Source of the DNA: an uncultured Eubacterium sp.
GTDB lineage: Bacteria; Bacillota; Clostridia; Lachnospirales; Lachnospiraceae
Reading direction: 5' to 3'
Assembly (NCBI GenBank): GCA_910578975.1
Contig: CAJTRZ010000007.1
Span: 54,554 to 118,553, forward strand
DNA length: 64,000 nucleotides
Part shown: piece after piece, positions 12,734-22,196 of the stretch
Layout: each line of letters opens with the position of its first letter
Numbering within the stretch: position 1 is the first letter of the stretch
Notes under the pieces: generated by a model
Databases searched by the model: none
What the model saw: the letters and a program-made list of their open reading frames with translations, nothing else
What the model was told of the DNA's origin: nothing
Program-made: the position numbers and the translations under genes

Positions 12734-14535
12734 TAATTTATTACCCTTCCTATTCCTACAACATGGTTTAGATTATTATAATTTATCGGCTGCCCGCCTT
12801 TTTCTACAACTCTTGCATTACCTGCATACATTGCAACATGATAAATATTCAAAGTCCTTCCCGGAGTACTATATTGAACTGCACTATTGTAGTCTCCATA
12901 AAAAATCAAATCACCAGGTTTCATATAGTCATATCCTAAATACCCCATATATACAATCTGGTTTTTACTTTTTAGGTAATCAAACAAATCTGCTGCACAA
13001 AATGCCTGTGTTTTACTTCCCAGCTTCTCGTGATAGTCTTTATAAGCTTTATATCCTTTCCACACCAAAGAAGAGCAGTCGTAAAATCCATCCTTCATTC
13101 GTTTACTCTGGCTGTACTTCCAGTTATTCACTATGTAATCCGCTCTTTCAATAATTTTTTTCATTCCCTTTGCAGCCACTTCTACTCTGAAACCAAAAGA
13201 ATAATTTCCTATTTTCGCATCAACAATCGTCACACCCGAGCCTTTTCCTATAATGGTTCCATCTTCTTGCATAGTCGCAATCGCTTCACTTCGGCTGGAA
13301 TATTCGGGCTTTATCATACCTATTCCCTGAATGTTAATCTTAGCCGATTTTCCTTTTACAATATATCCTGTAATTTTATTAAATGTTGGATTATATACAG
13401 TATATTTTACCTTATATGTTTTTCCATCTACCTGTGCCTTAATTGTTCCACTTGAAGGTGCATTCCCTAATACTGCCAGTTTACTTCGATATGATGTTGT
13501 CCTTATATTAGGAGCTGATGACGTATCCCATTTTACTACGCTGTATTTTGATAAACCTGTAAATGAAACATATTGTAATCTCCATGAACCTGCATTCTTT
13601 CCTAATACAACAAGATTCTTTGTGTTTATTACAGGACTAGATACGTAAACCTTTGTATTATATTCTTTTACTTTTCCATTTTTATAAGTAACCTTTGCTA
13701 TTACTTTTGCTCTCCCTTTATTAACAGTTCTCGCCTCTGCAACAATCTTGTTACCTTTTATTTTTTTCGGTCTAACTAACACGTTTTTATCAGACGTGTA
13801 CCAAACACATTTCTTAATATTACGTTCATCTAAATTCGCTATTTTAAATCGAATTGCCTTATTATTTGCCCATACTATGCGTTCATACCGGATATTATTT
13901 TTCTTGGTGATTCTTCTTATTGCTGTCTTTCTTTTGCTCACGCCATTTTTTACCGGTTCCGTATCAGACTTATCTGCAACTACTGTGACAGTACATTCCG
14001 TTGATGCTCCACTACTTTTTAATATAATCTTTGTTTTTCCAGGATTTTTTCCGCTAATTAATCCATTTTCATTTACCGTGGCAATAGACTCATTTTGGGA
14101 ATGATAATGTACTACATTTGCTGAAACCGCCGTTAACTGAAAGCTCTTTCCTTCCACAAGTGATACGGAATAAACATTTGGTGTAATCTTCTTAGATGTA
14201 TCTGGTATAGTAATGCTGCACACATAAGTTTTCTTCTTATAAGTTGCTGTAATTTGGGCTGTTCCATAATTTAATGCTGTTACAACCCCCTTGTTCACAG
14301 TTGCCGCAAATTTATTAGATGTACTCCAGTTAATTTTTGCATCAGCCGGTGCATTTACTAACGTTATCTTCTTTGTGTCTCCCTTAATTAATAACAAACT
14401 AGTAGCCGACATACTGTAAGTAGTTTTCGCCTGTAAAACATTTACCGGAAAACTTAGAATAATCACCAATAATAATGTCAAAAGTATTCTTTGATATTTA
14501 CTTCTTTTCTTCTTTCGTTGTCTCGTTTTCTTCAT
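12733..14535 (-). CDS. Secreted NlpC/P60 hydrolase with Ig-like (Big_2) domains
   Basis: A 600-residue exported protein. Very basic N-terminus, then a signal helix (~18-36; cleavage after LQA). Tandem Big_2-type Ig domains follow at ~40-115 and ~115-190 (INWSTSNKFAATVNKGVVTALNYG; SQNESIATVNENGLISGKNPG). Degenerate Ig-like repeats extend to ~450. The C-terminal NlpC/P60-like domain has FYDCSSLVWKGY (nucleophile Cys487), YMKPGDLIFYG and YHVAMYAG (His566). It probably cleaves stem peptides in peptidoglycan. The start overlaps the upstream membrane-protein gene by 38 bases. The basic N-terminus is unusually long for a signal peptide. The hydrolase call is good; substrate is inferred. Confidence 0.85.
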   Translation of the reverse strand: MKKTRQRKKKRSKYQRILLTLLLVIILSFPVNVLQAKTTYSMSATSLLLIKGDTKKITLVNAPADAKINWSTSNKFAATVNKGVVTALNYGTAQITATYKKKTYVCSITIPDTSKKITPNVYSVSLVEGKSFQLTAVSANVVHYHSQNESIATVNENGLISGKNPGKTKIILKSSGASTECTVTVVADKSDTEPVKNGVSKRKTAIRRITKKNNIRYERIVWANNKAIRFKIANLDERNIKKCVWYTSDKNVLVRPKKIKGNKIVAEARTVNKGRAKVIAKVTYKNGKVKEYNTKVYVSSPVINTKNLVVLGKNAGSWRLQYVSFTGLSKYSVVKWDTSSAPNIRTTSYRSKLAVLGNAPSSGTIKAQVDGKTYKVKYTVYNPTFNKITGYIVKGKSAKINIQGIGMIKPEYSSRSEAIATMQEDGTIIGKGSGVTIVDAKIGNYSFGFRVEVAAKGMKKIIERADYIVNNWKYSQSKRMKDGFYDCSSLVWKGYKAYKDYHEKLGSKTQAFCAADLFDYLKSKNQIVYMGYLGYDYMKPGDLIFYGDYNSAVQYSTPGRTLNIYHVAMYAGNARVVEKGGQPINYNNLNHVVGIGRVIN

Positions 14536-16195
14536 TTGATTTCCATTCCTCTATTTCTCTGATTCCTGTATCCTGATTTTCCTCATAATATATATCAATG
14601 ATATCATTTTGTTGAATAAACACAAGCGTTTCGTCATCGGAAAATTTTTCCTTATAAACATTTCCCTTTGTGTCAGTAATATATACAAATGTTCCTTCTG
14701 TAACATTTACATATTTTATATCTTTTACTGTCACCAACGCATGTGCATATTGCTCAGAAAGATTTTCCTTTTTTGTCTCCGTGACTATTCCATTTTCTTT
14801 AATTAATCTCCGATACGTATTCAAAGTATCTTTTTGTGTCGTACCTGTTGCAACAATGCTGTATTTTTTTACATCTACTAATGCATATTGCTTTACAAGA
14901 TTTCCTTTATCTTTCAGCACCATAAAATATGTCGGTCTTCCATCAATATTTATTAGTGATGGAAAGGCTGCATCATATCCAAGATTTTGTACCTGTCCTT
15001 CTGCTGCTTCCATTGCAGAAAACTCTTCTGCGCCCGCTACATTAAAATAACTTGCTTTTCCTGTTCTTGCATTCACCATTACAAACCCAATATTAGAAGA
15101 ATCATCTATAACCGATGTTACCCCAGTATAAATCCAGACATCATTATCAATTACTTTATAGCCATAGTCCTCTGTCGTCTTTTTACAGTCTTTCTGACCA
15201 ATAATACTATTCCAGAATCCATCAGACAACATTCCATACCAATTATATTTTCTTTCTATTAAATCTCCATCATATACCCGGTCTACCCATCTTGGTATCT
15301 GATCTAAATCATATTTCTTACAATCTCCGGTGCATGGGTCACAAATAACAACCCCATTCACATCAAAACCACCAAACAACCCTATCTTTGCAGTAATTGT
15401 TGGGCAGATATAATAAGGTTTTCCTTGCTCGTCCAACTCAAAATAATAGCCCTCAAAAATAGCTGTTGGATATTTAAATCTAAGATGTCTCTGCAAATTA
15501 TCATTAAACCAGCCGGATGGTGTATACTTAATAGGCTTTTCCAACTTAATATAGTCTGCCTCAAAATCTACTGCATCCACCAATACATATCCTGGAATTC
15601 CATTTTTTCTGTTATTAAACCATTTAAAAAATCCTGCATATTCTAAAGACGCTACTTTCATTGGTGCCCCATCTAATGCAATCTGATTATAATCCTTACT
15701 AATTTCATATTGGCTTACCACATCTGACAATGCACCAATAGCTCTTTGTCCCACCACCTTAGCACTGGCAGTATCCATAAGTGCCACATCTGTTATCGTA
15801 TCAGTCTGCTTTACTGTATCTTCGAATTTTGTATTGTTAATATCAATAAGGGAGGAATATCTGCCTGCATTAAAAATCTTTGCAGATATAACACTTCCTA
15901 TAATAACAAATAAAACAGCTAATATAATTAAAATCCCAAAAATCTTTGATATAATATTGTACTGAAATTCCAGTTTTTCTTTATCTGGAATACTTAATGT
16001 TAGTAATAAAAAGACAACTGCAAAGAATCCCTGAAACTCCCAAAATTCCATGGAGTGAATGTTCAGCGATGGTAAAAATGCATAAAATGCTGCAAATTCC
16101 AACACTGCAACAATTACTAATGATACTAATATTTTCTTAACTGGTATCCTTCCCTTTGATAAAAAGCTTCCCATAAATCCACTTGTTTTATACAT
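14498..16195 (-). CDS. Membrane-anchored protein of unknown function
   Basis: A 565-residue protein with three hydrophobic helices in the first ~115 residues (about 20-38, 45-65 and 85-110). A ~430-residue extracytoplasmic region and an acidic Lys/Glu tail follow. I chose the ATG at 16195 because AAGGAG lies seven bases upstream; the upstream GTG at 16225 would bury that site. The outer region is rich in Tyr/Asp/Gly and contains paired Cys (CDPCTGDC), which could bind metal or form a disulfide. No enzyme motif recognised. It is translationally linked to the NlpC/P60 gene, so it may act in wall processing; that is inference. Confidence 0.75.
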   Translation of the reverse strand: MYKTSGFMGSFLSKGRIPVKKILVSLVIVAVLEFAAFYAFLPSLNIHSMEFWEFQGFFAVVFLLLTLSIPDKEKLEFQYNIISKIFGILIILAVLFVIIGSVISAKIFNAGRYSSLIDINNTKFEDTVKQTDTITDVALMDTASAKVVGQRAIGALSDVVSQYEISKDYNQIALDGAPMKVASLEYAGFFKWFNNRKNGIPGYVLVDAVDFEADYIKLEKPIKYTPSGWFNDNLQRHLRFKYPTAIFEGYYFELDEQGKPYYICPTITAKIGLFGGFDVNGVVICDPCTGDCKKYDLDQIPRWVDRVYDGDLIERKYNWYGMLSDGFWNSIIGQKDCKKTTEDYGYKVIDNDVWIYTGVTSVIDDSSNIGFVMVNARTGKASYFNVAGAEEFSAMEAAEGQVQNLGYDAAFPSLINIDGRPTYFMVLKDKGNLVKQYALVDVKKYSIVATGTTQKDTLNTYRRLIKENGIVTETKKENLSEQYAHALVTVKDIKYVNVTEGTFVYITDTKGNVYKEKFSDDETLVFIQQNDIIDIYYEENQDTGIREIEEWKSNEENETTKEEKK

Positions 16196-16258
16196 ATACA
16201 TTCTCCTTATAGCAAAAGATTCCACAATGCTTGTGAAATCTTTATAAATTTTTATCTG

Positions 16259-17683
16259 CTATTTCTTTAGTTTTATTTTTGTTTTTTTGCTCCATCTGCC
16301 ATACACATTTCTACTGTTGCTCTTTGCCATAGCTCTGACTCTGACATAATATTTCTTGTTTGGCTTTAATCTCTTAAATGTGCATGTTGTTTTCTTTACT
16401 CTTTTTGTAATAGTATTTTTCTTTTTAAACTTCTTATTCGCACAGATCTGCACCTGATAAGAAGCTGCCTTTCTTATCTTTTTAAATGTAATCTTAACTT
16501 TTTTTGCTGTGGCCTTTTTAACTGCCTTTTTTATTTTTCCTTTTGCCAGTTTTATATTCTTTGTTGCAACAGATGACGGTGTAGTAGTATCTCTGTCTGT
16601 TGTTGATGGTACTCTGGTTGTCGGTACTTCTGTTGTTTGTGTTTCGGTTGTCGGTTGCTCTGTTGTCTGTGCTTCCGTTGTCTGTTGCTCTGTCGTCTGC
16701 ACTTCCGTTGTCTGTGTTTCGGTTGTCGGTTGCTCTGTCGTCTGCACTTCCGTTGTCTGTGTTTCGGTTGTCGGTTGCTCTGTCGTCTGTGTTTCGGTTG
16801 TCGGTTGCTCTGTCGTCTGTGTTTCGGTTGTCGGTTGCTCTGTCATCTGTGCTTCCGTTGTCTGTTGCTCTGTCGTCTGTACTTCCGTTGTCGGTTGCTC
16901 TGTCGTCTGTACTTCTGTTGTCGGTTGCTCCGTGGTTGGTTCCTCTACGTTATATTCCAACTCTGCCTTTTTCGACACAAGAGTTTCACTTCCTAACATA
17001 TGTACTGCCTCAACTGCTATGAGATGAGTCCCAGAAGTAAATCTTTCGGCATATGCTGATGCATTAAACTTAGTTGTAGTGATTGGTGCATCATTTACTT
17101 TTACTCCATCAATATAAAAATTAAATGTAGCTGAAAGATCGGAACCCCACGACCATTCAAAACGCATTTTTCTATTTGTTTCTTTCAAGTCAGTGGGTAC
17201 AGGAGGTATTCTAGAAATACCAGAGTCTGAAACATAAAATTCTCTGCTTATTTCCAACCTCTCATTTCCTATTGTCATCCAAAAATGAATTGTATATAAC
17301 CCTGTTTCCTGAAAAGTAACCTTCATTTTCTGCTCTGTTGATGTTTTAATAACAATCTCACTTTCAAAGCTACTAATATCATTCCAGGTATTTCCATCAT
17401 CTAAATACTGAAAATCTGCCACTTCTGCTGGTCCGATAATTTCTATATGTCTTATTCCTTTAAAGGATGAACCTGAAACATTATTCGGATAATAGCCTAT
17501 TTTAAATTCTTTAGATGTTCCTATTTTATAGTTTGTTGTCTCAATGGATGAATTACTAATTCCAATATTAACTGGCCAATCCGCTGAACCAGTACCATCC
17601 CCGCCTGCTCCAAAAGCTGGCACTACTGCTGTAATCATTAATGCTATGATTGTTATAATAGAAATAATCTTTTTTCTGTTCAT
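16259..17683 (-). CDS. Secreted Thr-rich repeat surface protein with FN3-like C-terminus
   Basis: 474 residues from ATG 17683, which follows AAAGGGGAAGGC. Signal peptide 1-25 (cleavage near PAFG/AGG). Residues ~30-230 form beta-rich Ig-like domains. Residues ~235-350 are an imperfect tandem array of TTEQPTTE, TTEVQ and TTETQ units, a flexible stalk likely to be glycosylated or extended. The last ~95 residues are a very Lys-rich FN3-like domain ending GRWSKKTKIKLKK. No LPXTG is present. The basic terminal domain may bind wall polyanions. A related terminal module ends the DUF4430 protein at 54429-55541. Co-directional with the membrane protein downstream. Confidence 0.75.
   Translation of the reverse strand: MNRKKIISIITIIALMITAVVPAFGAGGDGTGSADWPVNIGISNSSIETTNYKIGTSKEFKIGYYPNNVSGSSFKGIRHIEIIGPAEVADFQYLDDGNTWNDISSFESEIVIKTSTEQKMKVTFQETGLYTIHFWMTIGNERLEISREFYVSDSGISRIPPVPTDLKETNRKMRFEWSWGSDLSATFNFYIDGVKVNDAPITTTKFNASAYAERFTSGTHLIAVEAVHMLGSETLVSKKAELEYNVEEPTTEQPTTEVQTTEQPTTEVQTTEQQTTEAQMTEQPTTETQTTEQPTTETQTTEQPTTETQTTEVQTTEQPTTETQTTEVQTTEQQTTEAQTTEQPTTETQTTEVPTTRVPSTTDRDTTTPSSVATKNIKLAKGKIKKAVKKATAKKVKITFKKIRKAASYQVQICANKKFKKKNTITKRVKKTTCTFKRLKPNKKYYVRVRAMAKSNSRNVYGRWSKKTKIKLKK
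16615..16940 (-). repeat. Coding 30-bp-type tandem repeats of the Thr-rich stalk
   Basis: Units of ~30 bp built from CGGTTGTCGGTTGCTCTGTC-type sequence encode alternating TTEQPTTE and TTETQ/TTEVQ. Copies differ by few bases, so the array is probably length-variable by slippage or recombination. Confidence 0.85.
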
Positions 17684-17748
17684 ATGCCTTCCCCTTTCTT
17701 CTCTATCTTTTAGCATAACATATTCATTTTGCAAATTCTACTATAATA

Positions 17749-17782
17749 ATAAAAAACCGTTCGATTACTCGAACGGTTTTTT
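17749..17782 (-). terminator. Terminator after tRNA-Cys
   Basis: AAAACCGTTCGA/TCGAACGGTTTT 12-bp perfect stem with a four-base loop and T-runs on both sides (17749-17782). Confidence 0.85.
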
Positions 17783-17785
17783 AAG

Positions 17786-17856
17786 AGGCGACAACCAGAT
17801 TTGAACTGGTGATAGCGGTGTTGCAGACCGATGCCTTACCACTTGGCTATGTCGCC
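17786..17856 (-). tRNA. tRNA-Cys (GCA)
   Basis: A 71-nt cloverleaf: acceptor GGCGACA/TGTCGCC, anticodon loop CTGCAAC with anticodon GCA, T-arm GGTTCAAATCC-type variant (AGTTCAAATCT). CCA is not encoded. Together with tRNA-Glu it forms a two-gene transcript. Confidence 0.95.
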
Positions 17857-17928
17857 ATATATTCAGAACTTCTTTATTATAACAAGGGTTCTGCTCATCG
17901 TCAAGAATGAAATCACTCTTAACGGAAA

Positions 17929-18000
17929 TGACTCCTACGGGAATCGAACCCGTGTTACCGCCGTGAAAGGGCGATGTCTTAACCGCTTGACCAAGGAGCC
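17929..18000 (-). tRNA. tRNA-Glu (TTC)
   Basis: A 72-nt cloverleaf: acceptor GGCTCCT with AGGAGTC (one G-U pair), anticodon TTC in CCTTTCACG, T-arm GGGTTCGATTCCC. CCA is not encoded. Confidence 0.95.
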
Positions 18001-18068
18001 ATATCTGAATACTTTATGTATTCACAGCGTTAGTAGTGTACCAAATCAATATTGTTTTGTCAACACAT

Positions 18069-18779
18069 TTATACACTAAAAATTCCTGTTATAAATTGTT
18101 GAATCATATTATTGTCGTAAATCAGACTTAAAAGCCCATTTTGTGCAATAGCTTTACAAACTTCCTGACCCCAGTCTGTCGCACTAAACGCTGTTACAAC
18201 AATACATAAAATCCAAATAATAATTACTGATTCAAACAATCCTATTATCGCTCCACCAATGGCATTAAAGGTCTTTATCACTGGTAATTTTGTTACAATG
18301 TCTAATAAATGCACCAAAATCCTTACTAATATCGTCAATACAACAAATAACAATATAAAGGTAATTGCACTTAAAATCATGTCCGCTAATGACTCACCAA
18401 TATAACCTGCAAAAGAATTTACTTTCAATGAGGCATAACTTTCTTTTGTATTATTTTCATTTAATGAGACCTTTATCTCTTTTGGTAGAGGAAGGTTATC
18501 AATAATTTTCTTTTGGGCACTGACTCCTGACTGGGTCACATTTTCTGCAGTAGTTTCTACATTATCTTTTATATATCTTTCTATCCCAGTCTGTACACCT
18601 GTATATATTGGTGTGCTTTTTAATAACTGCTTTACTGACGGAGTTAAAAGATTTACAAGTAGTAATACAACAATCACTGAAACAAGAGAAAATGCCATCT
18701 TTAACATTCCTCTCTTCAATCCGATGGCAATCATTGCCACCATAAATAAACCCACTGATATTAATATTATATTTCCCAT
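18069..18779 (-). CDS. CvpA-family membrane protein
   Basis: A 236-residue protein with CvpA topology: two N-terminal helices (~5-50, containing GLKRGMLKMAFSLVSV), an outer segment of ~75 residues predicted helical, then two further helices (~135-165 and ~180-205) joined by the family loop PVIKTFNAIGGAIIGLFES. CvpA proteins are linked to envelope homeostasis, and in Proteobacteria to colicin V export; the molecular role in Firmicutes is not established. It heads no clear operon; DUF5711 and LysM genes lie upstream in the same direction, forming an envelope gene run. Confidence 0.85.
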   Translation of the reverse strand: MGNIILISVGLFMVAMIAIGLKRGMLKMAFSLVSVIVVLLLVNLLTPSVKQLLKSTPIYTGVQTGIERYIKDNVETTAENVTQSGVSAQKKIIDNLPLPKEIKVSLNENNTKESYASLKVNSFAGYIGESLADMILSAITFILLFVVLTILVRILVHLLDIVTKLPVIKTFNAIGGAIIGLFESVIIIWILCIVVTAFSATDWGQEVCKAIAQNGLLSLIYDNNMIQQFITGIFSV

Positions 18780-18820
18780 GTTTCCTCCAAACCTGAATTT
18801 CAGGTTTCTTTTGTACTCTT

Positions 18821-20017
18821 TTATTTTAATTTTACTTTTTGAATCTTTGACCTAGTCATAAACAAGAATGTCCGTGAACCATCTACTGGTATAATTCCGT
18901 TTATTTCACCTTTAAAGATTATCTTAAATTTCTCCACACCTTCAAATGAGATTATCTGACAATTCATATCATCATACATTAATACATTATCTCCGGAAAA
19001 ATCTACATTATCATACTCCATTTTTATTTCTGTTTTCATCTTGCGTTTTCCGCTAAGATCATAGACCTCTATACGATATGGATACTTACTATTATGATTT
19101 TCTAAAATAAATCCTACATACTTTTCACTATAAAATACTTTATATATTTCGTCCTTTATCTCGATTTCCTCATCCAGCTCTGACTGTTTTCCTATCTTGT
19201 ATACTGAGAAGACATTTTCTCCCACTGCAATTGCCTCATTATCAGATAAAAACTTCACAATTGGTACAATTGTTTCTTTATACTGTGTATGTTCTCCTGC
19301 TGTTTTATTTGCAGAATTCTTTCCTGAATTGGAAAAATTATAAAATACAATTCTGTTTCCCATTGCTCCATTATGAATCGTAATATAAGATACTGCCATT
19401 TTTTCTCCATCATCAGATATAGAAAAATCCAACGGATATCCATTTTCGTCTAACAATGTTTTGTGAGAAACTAATTTATTTCCTTCCTTGTCAAAAACTT
19501 CAATATGATTAGCATTCTTATCTTCTAACAAAGCCGCTACAACACCTTGATTTGCTACTTCTACCTTAATAATAGGAAAACTTGTCGTAATTTTTCCCTG
19601 TTTTCCATCTTCGTTATAAATATATATATCATTACTGTTTTTATCTGCCACTGCAATATAATCCTCACAGATATCTACAATCGGTGTCTTCATCTGATAT
19701 GCTTCGTCCCATACAGTTCCTTCGTCATCTATATATGATATGCCATCGCCACTATACTTTATGACAAAATCCTGATACGAAAGGTATTTACTATTTGAAC
19801 TACTGTCCACTTTTATATAATTCAAAACTTTATAATCATCATAACTATTGTAACGTTTATATAAATAGATAGATAAAATGCCAAGAATCACAATAATAAT
19901 ACCTACACCAATTCTAATGGTCACTCTATTTGTACGCGATTTTATAAAGTTCAACATCTGTGAATCTGGAAAAGACTTTTTAAAACTTCTTACTTTACTT
20001 GAATTTATTCGTGCCAC
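18821..20017 (-). CDS. DUF5711 membrane-anchored beta-propeller protein
   Basis: The protein has an N-terminal cytoplasmic segment and one membrane helix (about residues 32-52). A ~340-residue outer domain follows, made of short beta repeats with WD/PQQ-like spacing (YIDDEGTVWDEAYQMKTPIVDICEDYIAVADKNSNDIYIYNEDGK). This is the pattern of DUF5711, seen in Lachnospiraceae. GTG 20017 is chosen over a TTG seven codons upstream because AGGAAG precedes it at good spacing. Function unknown; location between LysM and CvpA genes suggests an envelope role. Confidence 0.8.
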   Translation of the reverse strand: MARINSSKVRSFKKSFPDSQMLNFIKSRTNRVTIRIGVGIIIVILGILSIYLYKRYNSYDDYKVLNYIKVDSSSNSKYLSYQDFVIKYSGDGISYIDDEGTVWDEAYQMKTPIVDICEDYIAVADKNSNDIYIYNEDGKQGKITTSFPIIKVEVANQGVVAALLEDKNANHIEVFDKEGNKLVSHKTLLDENGYPLDFSISDDGEKMAVSYITIHNGAMGNRIVFYNFSNSGKNSANKTAGEHTQYKETIVPIVKFLSDNEAIAVGENVFSVYKIGKQSELDEEIEIKDEIYKVFYSEKYVGFILENHNSKYPYRIEVYDLSGKRKMKTEIKMEYDNVDFSGDNVLMYDDMNCQIISFEGVEKFKIIFKGEINGIIPVDGSRTFLFMTRSKIQKVKLK

Positions 20018-20085
20018 AATCCCACTTCCTATCTTCAAATCTATAAAGATTATACAATAAGTTGACGATTATGGCACTATCTTTT

Positions 20086-21252
20086 TTATGGCAGTTTTAT
20101 TTTTTGACCTTCAATGATTTTATAATCTTCATCGATATCATTATATTTTCTGATTTCCTCCACCATTTGACTGGTTCCATATACTTTCATACTAATATCA
20201 TACAATGTCTGACCTTTTTTAACAGTATAAGTTGTTCCAGTCACATTACTGTTTACAGGCTTCTGTTTGGGTTTCGTGGTCATCTTTTCTATCATACTAG
20301 TTGTCTCTATTTCTGTACTCTCAGGTTCCTGTGTAACTGTCTCCGTTTCTCTTCCTATCGTTGTTGACTGATCTACAGTGGTCAGTTGCGTTGTAGAATC
20401 CTCACCATTTAGCATCTGATTTACTACTCTTGCCTCTTCATCCATGCTATATCCTGCCAATGTCTGTTTAATATTTTTTAATTCTCCATAATTATTTAAC
20501 ATTACCACCGTAGATAATAATAAAGCTACTATCAATAATCCACTGATTCCATATGCTACACGTCCCTGTTTTACTGTCTGACCTTCTTCTTTTAGTATCT
20601 CTCTGAAACTTTTTGATTCATTTGCTGGTTTTTCTTTTATTTCTACTTTATTGTTTTCTATCGGCTTCTCTTCTCTTTTTTCACTATTAATACTCTTCAT
20701 ATATTTCTTCATTTTCTCATTTTTTTCATAATAGATATAGTATCCCTTTTGCTTTTCGAGTTTCCCCCGTCTGCACATATAGAAACTTTCATCGTTCTCT
20801 GTCCTATCACTTAAAAAACAAATTTTGTCATTACCAGCAAAGTTGTCCATATGTAGCTTTCTAATTCCTTTTAAATCATCCCTCACACGATATGGAACTG
20901 ACACAAACCAGCCAACAACATCCATACGACCAAAAAACTTTTTGATGTCTTTATATATATCGGACCAGATATCATCATTGAATATCAGACTATTTTCAAT
21001 GATATCACGCACTTCTACCATTGCTTTTACAAACACATATGTATTATTTTTCTTTCTTTTAATTTCCCCCAGTAAAACTCCATATTTTATATCATCCGGG
21101 TTTTGTGTTTTTTTTCTGAGAAGTGTCATTACATTATCTTCGATATAAATTTTTTGATTTGAATCATTCTCCCCCATCTGGCGTATGTTTTTAGGAATTA
21201 TTACATTTTCTTGCTCCTGTGACTCTTTACTGCTATATACCATCTCTATCAT
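20086..21252 (-). CDS. LysM protein with degenerate MPN/JAB-like N-terminal domain
   Basis: A 388-residue single-pass membrane protein with three parts. (1) Residues ~35-160 match MPN/JAB in order: YGVLLGEIKR, VFVKAMVEVRD, DVVGWFVSVPYR. The last corresponds to the GWYHSHP motif, but its metal-ligand histidines are absent, so it is probably inactive. (2) A charged linker and a membrane helix near 228-250. (3) A Thr/Glu-rich outer linker and a C-terminal LysM domain (~341-388; YTVKKGQTLYDISMKVYG). It could link a cytoplasmic binding domain to peptidoglycan. AGGAGGGGGCCC precedes ATG 21252. The LysM call is firm; the MPN call rests on pattern. Confidence 0.82.
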   Translation of the reverse strand: MIEMVYSSKESQEQENVIIPKNIRQMGENDSNQKIYIEDNVMTLLRKKTQNPDDIKYGVLLGEIKRKKNNTYVFVKAMVEVRDIIENSLIFNDDIWSDIYKDIKKFFGRMDVVGWFVSVPYRVRDDLKGIRKLHMDNFAGNDKICFLSDRTENDESFYMCRRGKLEKQKGYYIYYEKNEKMKKYMKSINSEKREEKPIENNKVEIKEKPANESKSFREILKEEGQTVKQGRVAYGISGLLIVALLLSTVVMLNNYGELKNIKQTLAGYSMDEEARVVNQMLNGEDSTTQLTTVDQSTTIGRETETVTQEPESTEIETTSMIEKMTTKPKQKPVNSNVTGTTYTVKKGQTLYDISMKVYGTSQMVEEIRKYNDIDEDYKIIEGQKIKLP

Positions 21253-21397
21253 GGGCCCCCTCCTTTTCTAAAATACGTCCCAATCATAGCACAGCCGTCT
21301 TGTTTTAATTTGTCAAAACCATGTACAGATTCCAAAAACTTTGCGACAAAAAAGACACTACTTATACAGCAGTGCCCTTCATAATACAATATATCTT

Positions 21398-22123
21398 TTA
21401 TAGTTTCACAACCTGACGAAATACCTCTCCAATAGGCTCATTAATAACCATATCTGCCCTTTGTTCTTTTTGTGTTCTTCCTTTATTAATCAACACAAGT
21501 TTCTTTCCTTTAAAATAATCCACCAATCCTGCTGCTGGGTACACTGCCAATGATGTTCCTCCAATAATAAGTACCTCTGCCTGTGCGATAGCCTGTACAG
21601 AAAACTGTATTGTCCTCTCATCCAATCCTTCCTCATATAAAACAACATCTGGCTTAATGACTCCACCACACTCACATTTCGGTACACCTTTTATTTTATA
21701 TATATCATCAAATCCATAAAACTTCCTACACTTCTGACAATGGTTTCTATGCACAGATCCATGTAGCTCATACACCACTTTACTGCCTGCCATCTGGTGC
21801 AATCCATCAATATTCTGTGTTATAACTGCCTTTAGTTTTCCCTTCTCTTCTAATTTTGCTAAAGCTTTATGGGCATCATTAGGTTTAACACCTGGCAATA
21901 ACATTTTATTTCTATAAAAGCGGTAAAACTCTTCAGTATTCTTTCTATAAAAAGTATGACTTAATATTATTTCTGGCGGAAAATCATATTCCTGATTATA
22001 AAGTCCATCAACACTTCTAAAGTCTGGAACTCCACTCTCTGTAGAAACACCTGCCCCTCCAAAAAATACTATATTATCACTTTGTTCAATTATTTTTTTT
22101 AATTCCGCAATTTTGTCATCCAT
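21398..22123 (-). CDS. cobB: NAD-dependent protein deacylase (sirtuin, CobB/SIR2)
   Basis: 241 residues from ATG 22123, which has AAAGGATGATCGTG upstream; earlier in-frame starts lack a site. All SIR2 motifs are present: GGAGVSTESGVPDFRS (NAD pocket), TQNIDGLHQMAGS, catalytic His in ELHGSVHRNHC, the zinc set CQKC...CECGG, and GTSLAVYPAAGL. It removes acyl groups from lysines using NAD. Length is normal for class III/U bacterial enzymes. It follows the Tad/FHA operon in the same direction, separated by 73 bp; functional linkage is not implied. Confidence 0.96.
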   Translation of the reverse strand: MDDKIAELKKIIEQSDNIVFFGGAGVSTESGVPDFRSVDGLYNQEYDFPPEIILSHTFYRKNTEEFYRFYRNKMLLPGVKPNDAHKALAKLEEKGKLKAVITQNIDGLHQMAGSKVVYELHGSVHRNHCQKCRKFYGFDDIYKIKGVPKCECGGVIKPDVVLYEEGLDERTIQFSVQAIAQAEVLIIGGTSLAVYPAAGLVDYFKGKKLVLINKGRTQKEQRADMVINEPIGEVFRQVVKL

Positions 22124-22196
22124 CACGATCATCCTTTCCATCATTTCATATAATGTCATCCTTTTTATAGTACAAATTATATCATTTTTATCAACT

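Noticed and set aside
16615..16940. Regular ~30-bp repeats considered as a CRISPR array
   Set aside because: Units are contiguous, encode in-frame TTEQPTTE repeats and have no unique spacers or cas genes.
16509..17027. Long plus-strand open frames opposite the Thr-rich stalk (172, 140 and 119 residues)
   Set aside because: They are translations of the antisense of a repetitive coding array (runs of VVCVSVVGCS type), have no ribosome site and shadow a well-supported secreted protein.
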